Assembly (NCBI GenBank): GCA_905221605.1
Contig: CAJNDS010002383.1
Location: forward strand, 65,001 to 102,500
DNA: 37,500 nucleotides
DNA from: Symbiodinium natans
Taxonomy: Eukaryota; Sar; Dinophyceae; Suessiales; Symbiodiniaceae
Direction: 5' to 3'
A model generated the notes under the pieces. That model was given only the letters and a program-made list of their open reading frames with translations, made no database searches and had not been told where the DNA came from. Below, one piece after another: positions 20,668 to 30,015 of this stretch. Position 1 is the stretch's first letter; the number at the start of each line of letters is the position of its first letter. A program made the translations under genes and the position numbers.

Positions 20668-20775
20668 TTGGGATGTCCTTGTACCCTTACACTAGCAGTC
20701 CTGAATAGGGATCATATAAGGGGGTACTCTCATCCCTATTCATGTTAGTTAGTATTATAAGGGGGAACATCCCAA
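20668..20775 (-). mobile_element. Small inverted-repeat element, copy 2 (MITE-like)
   Basis: A 108-bp element with ends TTGGGATGT and ACATCCCAA. Its reverse complement aligns along its whole length with the element at 1196-1305: shared blocks in order are TGGGATGTTCCCCCTTATA, AATAGGGAT, AGTACCCCC, ATCCCTAT, GGACTG and ACATCCCA. The nested ATAGGGAT/ATCCCTAT pair is kept. Two diverged copies of opposite orientation, 19.4 kb apart, argue for a dispersed non-autonomous family rather than chance hairpins. Confidence 0.75.
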
Positions 20776-21467
20776 AGACATACACATTGAAGACCTTGAG
20801 CATTGGCACATGGCTTGCCTGGATGTCTTTTGCCACCAAGTCCAGCAGCCGCAGGTCGTCCCGGGCACAGCACGCATTCCTTTTTTGCGCAAGCGGATTC
20901 TAGAAACGACCGCCAAGACAAGCACACTTCTACAAGGGCAATGTAAGAACCCTCCCGGGTATACACTGTAGCACACCTGAAACTTCGAGGATGGCCTCGG
21001 GATAACCCGAAACGGCCTATACTCTCAACACCCCCTCAATGCCCACGCCCAAGAGTCTTCAGGTGGAGGCACGACCCAGCCGGTGGATACTGCAGCGCCC
21101 TCAAGGTTCAGTGGCTTGCGGCAGAGGAGTGATTTTTTGCAGCGCTGAGTCTGACTTTAAGGACGGCCAAGGGCTTCAGGAACTAAGTGCGACTAAACAA
21201 CCCAAAAAAAATAAACAAAGACCAAAAGAAACAGCCCTCCCCCGCCCTCGGCTAGGGAGCGAGACTGAGCGAGAGTATAATTGCAATTAAGCTTCCTCAT
21301 TATAACTAGCCCTATCTGCGGGTGGCCAGAACAATGCTAGTCCGAAAAGCTTGTGCTCTCACGCCTATGCTGCTGGCCCCTGCACAGTACAAGCTACATC
21401 TAAACATGGCGTTAAGGCTGAGCACCTCCCATACCACAGGAGCCCTGAAGCAAAAGAGTCCTGACTT
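20776..21467. other. Unassigned unique sequence
   Basis: Frames of 73-83 codons, no recognised motif. An A-rich segment (CCCAAAAAAAATAAACAAAG) lies at about 21200-21220. Confidence 0.5.
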
Positions 21468-21496
21468 TAAACCCTAACCCCTAAACCCTAAACCCT
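21468..21496 (-). repeat. Short telomere-type tract (CCCTAAA)
   Basis: Four units with one CCCCTAA variant. Confidence 0.92.
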
Positions 21497-21623
21497 GAGT
21501 CGCCTTGGCAAGGCGTTGATGAAAGATTGGTGGACTCGCTCACGGCAGCGGGCGAGGGCCCCCACATATTCGCGGGCACCTTTGGAACAGCGGGGCTATT
21601 GTGGTCGTGCCAAGTCCTCTTGT

Positions 21624-21717
21624 CCCTAAACCCTAAACCCTAAACCCTAAACCCTAAACCCGCCTAAACCCTAAACCCTAAACCCTAAACCCTAAACCAT
21701 GAACCATGAACCATGAA
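21624..21717 (-). repeat. Telomere-type array ending in a CCATGAA variant run
   Basis: Ten or so CCCTAAA units, interrupted once by CCCGCC near 21660, followed by three identical CCATGAA units (21697-21717). The variant differs from the basic heptamer by two changes and is tandemly repeated, which implies local duplication. Confidence 0.95.
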
Positions 21718-21866
21718 CACATGCACTAGGCTTCGGGTTCACTCACAAATCAAGCGCTTCAGAATTTTTGACTGCAACCCAGGCCTCCAAAGCCTTTTCA
21801 TACTCTAGTTCTGAAACCATGTCCGTGCTTCTGGCCTTAAAAGCTCTGAGGCTCTGAGCTTCGGGC

Positions 21867-21880
21867 GGGGGGGGGGGGGG
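21867..21880 (+). repeat. G14 homopolymer
   Basis: An uninterrupted run of 14 G in otherwise unique sequence. Confidence 0.93.
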
Positions 21881-21929
21881 TGTCTGGGCATCTAATCGAA
21901 GACTCTCCTTATGCCTAACTCCGGAGCGA

Positions 21930-22090
21930 GGTTTTTTTTTGTCAGTTTTTCTGGTTTTTTTTTTGTGAATTTTCTTGCTTTTTCTTGCTTTTCTTGTGGT
22001 TTTCAGAACATGCCCTCCTGGTTCTGCCTGTCGTCCTCCTCTGGTGGGAATTCTTTTCTGTGCATTTTTCTGGTTTTTCGGTGAATTTTG
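21930..22090. repeat. T-rich segment with a diverged 120-bp-spaced direct repeat
   Basis: The word TTTTTCTGG followed by a T run and GTGAATTTT occurs near 21945-21972 and again near 22065-22089, about 120 bp apart. Between them are TTTTCTTGC words. The minus-strand frame through here (21743-22147) is lysine-rich only because of the T runs, and it begins with TTG rather than ATG. Confidence 0.55.
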
Positions 22091-22460
22091 CTGATTTTCA
22101 GCTTCCGATGGCCTCTCAGCGGCACCGCGTGTCCGGAACAGGTCCAAATCTCAACGTGCTATAATAACACATTACGTCCAACCCTTCGTCCTTTTGCAAC
22201 TCGCGCTTGGAGCGTCGGGGCGGCCATCGTTGGCCCCGACAGGACCCAAAAGCTAGTTAACGTCCGGGGCTGGTTCAAGAGGAACCTCGGATGCTTCAAT
22301 CTGAAACTTTGCTTCGGTTTAGGGCTCACTGCGCATGTAGGCCGCAAACATTCTATCAGGATTTGCGGCTTATGGTGGACGGCTTGGGTCTTATTAGGCT
22401 CTACGGTTTGCGGGGTCAAGGTTGCTCCTCGTATCATTGCCCCTTCAGTCCGGAACTACG
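22091..22460. other. Unassigned unique sequence
   Basis: Frames of 92-130 codons overlap on both strands without recognised motifs. Confidence 0.5.
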
Positions 22461-22480
22461 GCTTAGGGTTTAGGGTGTAG
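22461..22480 (+). repeat. Short degenerate telomere-type tract (TTTAGGG)
   Basis: GCTTAGGGTTTAGGGTGTAG, just left of the tandem hairpin repeat. Confidence 0.8.
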
Positions 22481-22493
22481 GGTGTGTTGCGGG

Positions 22494-22771
22494 AAGCGGG
22501 GGGTTGGGGGGGGCGCAGCCCCCCCCCATTTGCAAACACGATTCTCGCATGATGGGTTTCCGAAAATGTGTGCATATGGCATATGCTTTGAGGCAAGCTT
22601 GCACGGCTTGAGAAAGCGGGGGGGTTGGGGGGGGCGCACCCCCCCCCATTTGCAAACACAATTCTCGCATGATGGGTTTCCGAAAATGTGACGATTCTCG
22701 CATGATGGGTTTCCGCAAAAGTGTGCATATGGCATATGCTTTGAGGCAAGCTTGCACGGCTTAAACAAAGC
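22494..22771 (+). repeat. Tandem pair of a 120-bp repeat with a G8/C9 hairpin
   Basis: Copy 1 spans 22494-22613 and copy 2 spans 22614-22767; a third start (AAGCGGGG) then runs into G12. Each copy holds AAGCGGGG, a G8 run, a short CGCA(G) loop and a C9 run (22506-22527 and 22627-22647), then ATTTGCAAACAC, TCTCGCATGATGGGTTTCCG, a GTGCATATGGCATATGC block and GCAAGCTTGCACGG. Copy 2 carries an extra 33-34-bp internal duplication of the TCTCGCATGATGGG part. The copies are otherwise nearly identical. Diverged relatives lie at 19288-19357 and 31614-31702. The G8/C9 stem would be extremely stable. Frames through it are alternative readings of the repeat, not genes. Confidence 0.92.
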
Positions 22772-22977
22772 GGGGGGGGGGGGTTATTTCTTTCTTTCTT
22801 TCTTTCTGTCTTTCTGTCTTTATTTCTTTCGTTCTTTCTTTCTTTCTTTCTTTCTCTCTCTCTTTCTTTTTTTCTTTCTTTCTTTCGTTCTTGTCTTTCT
22901 TTCTCTCTTTCTTTCTTTCTTTCTTTCTCTCTTTCATTCTTTCTCTCTTTCCTTCTTTCTTTATTTCTCTCTTTCTC

Positions 22978-23008
<31 letters not shown>

Positions 23009-23236
23009 CTCGTTCTTTCTTTATGTCTGTCTTGCTTTCCTTTCTTTCGGCCTTTCTTTCTTTAGTTATTTCTTTCTTTCTGTCTTTCTTTCCTTTCTTT
23101 CTTTCTTTCCTTTCTTTCTTCCTTTCTTCCTTTCTTTCTTTCTTTCTGTCTTGCTTTCCTTTCTTCCTTTCTTCCTTTCTTTCTTTCTTTCTTTCGTTCT
23201 TTCTTTCTCTCTTTCTGTCTTTCTTTCTTTCTTGCT
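22772..23236 (+). repeat. G12 run followed by a 450-bp TTTC polypyrimidine tract
   Basis: Twelve G (22772-22783), then an almost pure pyrimidine strand of TTTC/TTTCTC/TTTCCT units to 23236, with occasional G, A or double-T interruptions. An A-rich stretch (AAAAAAAAACAG, ACAAAGAAAAA) follows at 23237-23267. Frames through the tract read phenylalanine, leucine and serine in both plus-strand phases and lysine-glutamate-arginine on the minus strand; this is a property of the repeat. The tract could form triplex DNA. Confidence 0.97.
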
Positions 23237-23304
23237 TAAAAAAAAACAGAAAAAAAACAAAGAAAAATACCCTACCCCCTAACTCCGCCTAGCACACGGG
23301 GTAC

Positions 23305-24320
23305 TATGTTCCATGCTACAAAGTCCAGGTTTTCCACCGTTCATTTGTTGCTGGCCCAGTTGGCACATGTGTTTTTTTTGCGTGTGTTTTGCATATTTGC
23401 AGGTGTCTTGTTCAGCAACTTTTCCGGTGTGTTTCCTCAACCGGTTTGTTTCCTCAACTTTGTCTGCAACGTTTGCAACGTTGCGGAACTTGCTCGGCAA
23501 CTTAATGCGCATGTTTTCAGGGGTTTCCAGAACTTTGTTCGCAACGGCATCCACGTTCCGCATTTTCCCCATGCTGCCGCAGCTTGCTGCTGCATTTCCA
23601 CAGTTTCCAGAACTTGTTTGCAGCTTTGCCACACTTCCCACAGCTTTTTCAACTATAAAGCACGGAAACAGTCCGAGAAGCGGCATCAACCATGCGGAAA
23701 AATTGCGAAAACTAGCGACACAGGTGCAGAAAACGTGACGGCAACTGTGCCAACATGTGGCAAGGCAAATGTTTGACAACTTGGGAAAAAGCTGTGGAAT
23801 TTACGGCAAGCAATGCGGAACCTGCCGCGGAAACTGCAGGAGATAATGCAGAAAGAACTGTGGATACAGTGCGGAAAAAAGTTGTGCGGAAACGACGCGG
23901 AAACAGCTGCAGAAAAAGTTCCGGAAACTGCCGAATCTGCGGAAAACGTTGCGGCTGCGGCAACCATGCGGCAAAAGCTGCGGAAAGAATGGAAACAATT
24001 GCAGGAAAAGTTCTGGAATCCGTGGACAAACGCGGCAAGCATGCGGAAGTTGCGGATTGCCAAAGAAATTCTGGCAACCGCAGGAGCTCTGCAGAAAGTG
24101 TCGTGGAGCAAAGCATGGACATTCGCAAAGCATATCTGTCATGGATATACTGATACGGCCTTGAGATGAATCAACATGGCTTGCTGGACCTGATAACGCA
24201 GCCAGAAAAAATGTGGAAACAAGGGAACGCAGGCAGAAAAAGTGGAAAGATAGCCCGTCGAGTGCGGAGAAACGGCTTGCTGGATAAAAAGCACAGCCTT
24301 GTAAGTGTGGAAAAAATGCT
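23305..24320. repeat. Diverged short-motif repeat with a strand switch in the middle
   Basis: From about 23310 to 23655 the plus strand is pyrimidine-biased, with recurring GCAACTTT, TTTCCTCAAC, GTTGCGGAACTTG and TTTCCAGAACTT words. From about 23690 to 24320 it is purine-biased, with the complementary words (GCGGAAA, GTTCCGGAAACTG, TGCAGAAA, GTGGAAA) about every 10-13 bp. Local pairs face each other across the centre: CACAGCTTTTTCAA at about 23637-23650 against TTGGGAAAAAGCTGTG at about 23781-23796. Mutually overlapping frames of 113-166 codons arise on both strands because the motif lacks stops, and they repeat peptide motifs such as KVLE. I read the region as an old inverted repeat of a short tandem motif, not as genes. 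Confidence 0.6.
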
Positions 24321-24721
24321 GCTCCCAGCGTTTAATGTCCACATGCTGTTAGAAGAACTTCACTCAGGACCGATTGCAGTACCTGGACCCTATACAGCCT
24401 ATACAACCTGAAAAAAAATGTAGGTTCTTTGTGACAAATCCGGTTTCTGAGGACACTGCTCAGAAAACCATCGGTGCCACAAACCTGCAACCCGTAGATT
24501 CCCGTAGGCTTCAGAGGGTCTAGGTGCTGTAAAGCATATATGCCCAGCACCCCCTCCAACTCCATAAGCCAACCGAGCCCTACATTGCCCTACATCCGAC
24601 CTGGCTCGCGTAGGTGTGGTCCCACGTGCACACGCATGGCTCCGGCCCGCTTCACAGCCGACCAGAAGGTCTGGCTCATGTCAGGGCTTAGGTCTCCAGC
24701 ATGTCCAGCACGCTGACTAGG
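24321..24721. other. Unassigned unique sequence
   Basis: No gene recognised; CCTATACAGCCTATACAACC at about 24389-24408 is a minor local repeat. Confidence 0.5.
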
Positions 24722-24789
24722 TAGGGTTTAGGGTTTAGGGTTTAGGGTTTAGGGTTGAGGGTTTAGGGTTTAGGGTTTAGGGTTTAGGG
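24722..24789 (+). repeat. Interstitial telomere-type array (TTTAGGG)
   Basis: Nine to ten units with one GGGTTGA variant, decaying at the right into GGGTATAGCG. Confidence 0.96.
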
Positions 24790-25564
24790 TATAGCGTTTA
24801 AGGTGGAACTTGAAAGGCTGCCGACTCCAGGATGTGTCGAGGATCTTTGCTCATGGGGCTACCAGTAGCGCGCCTTCTGCGCAAAATAAAACAGGTTAAG
24901 CTGCTGCAAAATGGCCGCGCGGACTGGATCTGAAGCGCAGATGAACATGGCAACGGCCGCAAGAACTGGAAAAGGGTTGCCCCATTGGAGAAGTCAAGAA
25001 AGCAGTCCACGTCGGATGACAAGGATGCATAAGGATTCCGTCCTTGCCCCTGAAATGGAGCTTTGCATAAGTTGGCACCAGATCCACAGCTGGGAGTCTA
25101 GGTCTAGAATCGAGAGTTCAAGGTTCTAAACAGTTGGCGCTGAGCACTGCCGTCAATTCTTGGGTCCTCAACGTAACAGTATAAGGACGGCTTGTACAAA
25201 GAATTAAAATTTCCAGCTTTATGTCAGTACAGCATAGATCGAAAAAGTCTAAAGCGACTGCGCGACATGCCCTGCAAGCCCTGGTGCAAGCAGCTGACCG
25301 GCAACGCCAATGATCAGGACCCCGCACTTCCCCAAGTCTCGATCCCAAAACCCGAAACGTCCCAGCAGCACTCCTCATGACCCTGACCTTAACAAAAAGC
25401 ATCCATGTGCGCCCATCTCCGACAAGCAGATGGTATAAGATCCCGGAGCTCGAACACTCGAGCGGTGAGCCTGGCAGGACTCGCCACTGGCCAGCGCCCA
25501 CCGGGGGGAATCCTCCGAGCCCTTGGCATGGCGGGTTTCAGATCAGCGGCTTCTTAGGATGGCC
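24790..25564. other. Unassigned unique sequence
   Basis: Minus-strand frames of 63-127 codons and plus-strand frames of 62-72 codons overlap, none with a recognised motif. CTAGGTCTAGAATCGAGAG at about 25099 is a minor local duplication. Confidence 0.5.
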
Positions 25565-25646
25565 CTTTAGGGTTTAGGGTTTAGGGTTTAGGGTTTAGGG
25601 TTTAGGGTTTAGGGTTTTAGGGTTTTAGGGTTTTAGGGTTTAGGGT
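25565..25646 (+). repeat. Telomere-type array with a TTTTAGGG variant run
   Basis: Seven or so TTTAGGG units, then three 8-bp GGGTTTTA units (25612-25635), then TTTAGGG. The octamer matches the telomere repeat known from Chlamydomonas, but here it is a local variant. The array is followed at once by AAAACCCT, a small inverted end. Confidence 0.96.
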
Positions 25647-28600
25647 AAAACCCTCTGAGAAATATTCCTGAATATGATCCTGTAAAATCTAGAATGCCCC
25701 AAGGGCCTACCCAGCTTTTAAGTGTGGAGGGCTTGTTCCCAAAGCGTATAGTTCCGGTTTGCTGGTGCTTTCGTCTGGCCGGTAGGCAGCTCTGGGGCAG
25801 TTGGAATTTGCCTTGGGTTGCCTTTGAAAGGTTGGACTTGTAAGGGATGTCCCAATTGGCACAAAAGTTTGCTTGGGAGGACTTGCGAGGCGGAGAGAGG
25901 AGGGCTCGGGGGGGCTTCCAGGATTCCAGCGTTTGGGATGCGAGCATGGAAGAAGGCGAATGCTTCCTGGAAGTCACTTGGTGCGCGACTTCAGCCACCC
26001 TGATCCAAAACGACTCAAGCCAGCCCCATTTGCCAATATGAATTGTGTACCTTGTACACAGCTTGAGGGTTAATTACGGACTGCAACAACGGCAGTGGAT
26101 CAAGTGAGCCGATTCGAGTTCAGATCTGAGGCCACGCGCACATGCGATGCTATCCGCTGCAAGGATGTCTCGCAGATCGCAGGGCCTGCTCTGAGGGCAC
26201 ATCTTGGGGACCGCGATGGGCGCTGGGCTACAAGCACGGTGCCTTCAGGGCTCTCTTTAAAGGGCCTTCGCGAGCAACAGCTATATGCGAAACGTACCGG
26301 AAGACTATACCCTTCCTCCCAAGAAGTTGTTCCATCCCCTCAGGGCCGAGCCCCTGCTTGTGCAAGAAGGCTTGGGGCGGTATGAGCTTCAACCTTGGAT
26401 GGCAGCGCATAGGAGAGGTCTACCAGGTCATGTTCTAGCAGTTCTTGGCCAAAGTCAGTACGCCAGAGCCCCACGGCACAAAAAGCAACCCCTCGATGAT
26501 GATGGTTGACGCCCGATACCCACTATGGGTAAAAAAAACAACTGCAGTTTAAACGAATGGCTCCTGCACGATCAGACGGCGATCCTCAGCAAAGCCTTCT
26601 GCCCGATACTTAGGAGATGTTGGGCGCTGTGTTCCCTACCAGCTTGGCCAAGAAGAGGGCTTGCGATGTAGTGGAACTGACACGTGTCCCGTAACTCCTA
26701 CCCGACACAGTTTCTGCACGCCTTCCTTCTTCAGGTCTCCATGACAAAGGAAGTGTACCACGCTGCATCCGCCCAGCCAACTCTCTCATGGCCTTACGAG
26801 CCCTTGCAGCTTCGTCATGCGTGACCTCACACATCTTGATCCCGAGGACGCGGCACGCCAGCGGTGTCTGGGCCGAGATAGTTGATTGCAAAGCCTGCAT
26901 AGCTCGGCAGTTTCGAACCCGATTCTGAGGTTCTTTAAGGAACAAGTCAGCTTAGGCCAGTGCGCCCGCTTGGAAAGCAGCCGCAGCGCCGAATTCTAAT
27001 GCAGAGCTTCGCTATCTTCGATCTGAAAACCGAAATCCTCGTGTCCTAGGGGTGGCTTAACCCAGCCTGCTTGCCCCTCTAGCTCCGTGTAGCCAATGAG
27101 GATGTCCTCACTAGGCATCTGCGGTTGTGGCCTAGAAGTCCTCAAGTGTCCAAACTTTGCCTCCCTCCCTTGCCCGCACCACACCCCCACCCACCCTTAA
27201 CAGACTTCCAAGTCATCTCTGTGAATACGTCGCCATATTAACTTCGCCATACACAACACGTCCAACACGTCAGGCAGATGCGCCCAGAAGCCCTGATACA
27301 TTGACTCGAACTAAGCAGAATAACATGCAGCTTGGTCGTGGTGTGTACCTTCTGGGTCTGCCCAACAGCCTCATGGTTTCCATGAGTCCCATCTGGTTTG
27401 CGGCACAAACTTCAGGTCGTAGTATGGCCTACTCACCAGCACCGCAGCTCGCTCATGCGGTGTCTTGCGCGCTTCTGGGGCTCGGGCATGGTACCCTGCC
27501 TCAGTTGAAAGGTTGGACGCCGGTTCTGGACCATTTTCAAAACCACAAACCCTTACCACAGGTTGCGGTTTTGAGGAGATCAGGCAACTTTCCATTTTTG
27601 GCCATTTAGGGACGCAGGCAGGCACAAGGGTCCTTGAAATTCTCTAAGGACATCCCTCCCCCCTCGCCTCGTGAGGGGGTGCTGCCAGTTTTGGGTTGGC
27701 TTGCACGGGGTGGCAGAACGTCGCCACTGGCGGTTACCCTTGCGCGTGGACTTGCTTAGTTCAGTATGCAGGAGGAGAAGTTTTGGGGGAAGATGTGAGC
27801 TGATCGCGAGAGGCTGCATTCCGCTACTAGTGTATTAGACCCGAAACGACCGTACTATAGAGAACAAACCACGTGAGGTTTATTACAAAGCACGCCCCAT
27901 GAATCAAGTTGATGCATCAGCTTCTGAAGTCTGAGAACTGCTGAGTGAAGGTCAGCGATCATGACTGGCTCCGAGGAGAAGATGGTTTTCTCGGACCTGA
28001 GACTTTTTTCTACCCACACCACAAGTAGCATCACGCCGTCGACGATCTAGCATCAATTGCCGCAAGAGAATAGGAGAACTGAGTCACTTCCGGTAACTCC
28101 CTTCCTCTTCTGTCTTCATTTCTATAGCACACTCGGACTGGAGACCCAGGGGAAGGAACTGCTTGCAGCTTGACTTCTTTGGCTCAGAGCAACGAGCAGA
28201 GGGCACTTGTCAACAGGTTTTCCTCGAGCACATGTTTTTCAACGATCGCAAATATTGTCGACAAGGGTCAGCTTGTTAACAGCGGCAAGGGAAAATGCGG
28301 ATTGTGCCTGACCCACAGAAACAACCCACAGATTCTGAGAAACTCCCAAGCCGACTCAACCAGACGAGGGTTGTTGGTTCAAGGCTCCTGGTCTCGGACA
28401 GGCGTAAGCCCAGGACGTCACGGCATTCTCGTTGATGATGACAGTGCCGTCTATCCTAGTGCGGCCCACATGCTCGAGGAGACACAGCTAGAGATTCGCA
28501 GAGACTTGAACCTGTCAAAGTGCTACAGTTGTCGCTTCACCACCTTGACCCCTGCCTGCGCTGGTCACCCAAGGATGATGTTGCGTTCCCCCGTGGTGTG

Positions 28601-28989
28601 GGATCACAGACTTGCAACTCTGAATTGCATTGCACCCATCTGGTCTGCCCTTCTAGCCTTGACGGGAAAACGCGGTCCTGAGTTCGGCAGCCCCCATACA
28701 GATGATCTGAAAGCGGTACTGGCCTTGCTGCAGGCACAGCAGGGGCTTGGATTCAGGAATCAGGGGCACCATGCCAAAAGTTTCAGGGTGTAATATGGCA
28801 GGAACGAGGCCTTCGAGCTCTCTCAAGCTGGGGCTCGGGTCAGGTCAGGGGATGCTTCTACGCTGGGGCTTGAGCTTGAGCTGCTGATGCATGTGGAGAA
28901 TGAGGTCTTCATCGCAAGTTCAGAGACTTCCCACACATACACACGATTCACCCTCCCTTTTTTCTCGGGCTGCCTGTACAACACAGAAA
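25647..28989. other. Unassigned unique sequence, 3.3 kb
   Basis: The longest stretch without tandem repeats. Many frames of 60-111 codons are open on both strands. The 207-codon frame at 28170-28793 (plus) begins with TTG and has its first ATG only about 100 codons in. The 150-codon frame at 27157-27609 also begins with TTG. No known domain, RNA gene or repeat was recognised. If the window holds spliced genes, this stretch and 33.2-36.8 kb are the likeliest places. Confidence 0.45.
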
Positions 28990-29019
28990 GCCTAAACCCT
29001 AAAACCCTAAACCCTAAAA
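28990..29019 (-). repeat. Short telomere-type tract with CCCTAAAA units
   Basis: Four units mixing CCCTAAA and CCCTAAAA. Confidence 0.92.
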
Positions 29020-29370
29020 CAGTGCCAAAAACTCAAGATAAGTAGCGACAGCCCCTGCGACCAGGATCACAGTCGGAAATGGTTGCAGACATGCGCTGCA
29101 AGGCAAGAGGTGTAACCCTCCAGCTCCTGCGACACCCCAAACCTCACACTCTCTTCAACCGAAATATCTTTTTGAGGAAGGCACCGTAGCTCCTGATGTT
29201 GAGCAAGCCTCCAAGGGCTCAAAGGTAGCCGAGAGCTCGCTAGGGCAAGGGCTAGGGTACCGAAAGCTGGATAAACCCACCTACAAAAATTTGCATGCCG
29301 TCGCACGCAGTACTTGTGCACATGCACACACAGAGCTTTCTTCCCCACATGGGAAATATAAATAGGAAAA
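29020..29370. other. Unassigned unique sequence
   Basis: A single minus-strand frame of 93 codons is open here, with no recognised motif. Confidence 0.5.
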
Positions 29371-29804
29371 ACACTAAACCACTAAACCAAACTGTTTCCC
29401 CGATTGGGAAACCCAACATGCCTATGGAACCGTTGAACCACTACTTCCCCCCCCCCCCCCCATGAGGAAGCCATTGAACCATTAAACCCTCGTGAAAATT
29501 GAAACCGTTCAGCCAATCAGTAATCATTCTCCCCATATGGGTAGAATCCATTGGCTTTCTGGCTGAAATGGCTTCAGGGTAACGGGACATGACGGAATTG
29601 ATGGTTTGATGGTTCAATGGGATTTCCCATAGGGTTGGTTGGGGCCGGGGGGGGGGGGGGGAGAACGACTGGTTTGATGGTTTAGTGGTATGCTTAGTTA
29701 ACGGCTTAATTTAATGCTTTAATGGCTTACTGGTTCAGTGGGCAGACAGGATTAGTATTAACGGCTTAATGAAGGTTCAGTGGCTGGTTGCCTTCATGGT
29801 TTAG
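29371..29804. repeat. Large imperfect palindrome of an 8-bp TGGTTYRA motif
   Basis: The right arm carries tandem words TGGTTTGATGGTTCAATGGG and TGGTTTGATGGTTTAGTGG. The left arm carries the complement (CCATTGAACCATTAAACC, CCACTAAACC). The centre is a 22-bp near-palindrome at 29526-29547 around CCATATGG (20 of 22 positions symmetric). Next to it AGCCAATCAG on the left faces CATTGGCTTTCTGGCTG on the right. A run of exactly 15 C (29447-29461) in the left arm faces a run of exactly 15 G (29647-29661) in the right arm. The motif TGGTTTAG is one base from a telomere-type unit. No gene is present. Confidence 0.8.
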
Positions 29805-29959
29805 TACTTCTCCTCCCTCTGCCGTCTGGGGTAAGGAGAGTCTTGGAATGTGCATGCACAGCGACGTGCAGACGGACACCAGCACGCGCCGGCCTCTCCA
29901 CTTCATTGCCAGCGCCGAGTAGACGTCCTTGGCAAGATTGTGGCTCTCAGGATTCCTTC

Positions 29960-29984
29960 ACCCTAAACCCTAAACCCTAAGCCC

Positions 29985-30015
<31 letters not shown>
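29960..30015 (-). repeat. Telomere-type tract running into C28
   Basis: Three to four CCCTAAA units (last ones CCCTAAG and CCCTAA) pass without a break into 28 consecutive C (29988-30015). The last unit may have seeded the homopolymer. Confidence 0.95.

Noticed and set aside
21743-22147. 134-codon lysine-rich minus-strand frame
   Set aside because: It begins at TTG; the basic stretch is produced by T runs and a proline run by G14.
22752-23292. Frames of 133 and 176 codons rich in phenylalanine, leucine and serine, resembling membrane segments
   Set aside because: They are translations of the TTTC tract in two phases.
23279-24169. Overlapping frames of 113-166 codons on both strands
   Set aside because: They lie in the strand-switching short-motif repeat, which has few stops in any phase. 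Frames open on both strands over the same bases argue against coding.
28161-28190. TTTGGCTCAGAG, similar to the end of the dinoflagellate spliced leader (TTTTGGCTCAAG)
   Set aside because: Only about ten bases agree, with mismatches, and the upstream conserved part of the leader is absent.
28170-28793. 207-codon plus-strand frame
   Set aside because: It begins at TTG, with the first ATG about 100 codons in. Its length is within chance expectation and no motif is recognised. Kept only as a note in the 25647-28989 entry.
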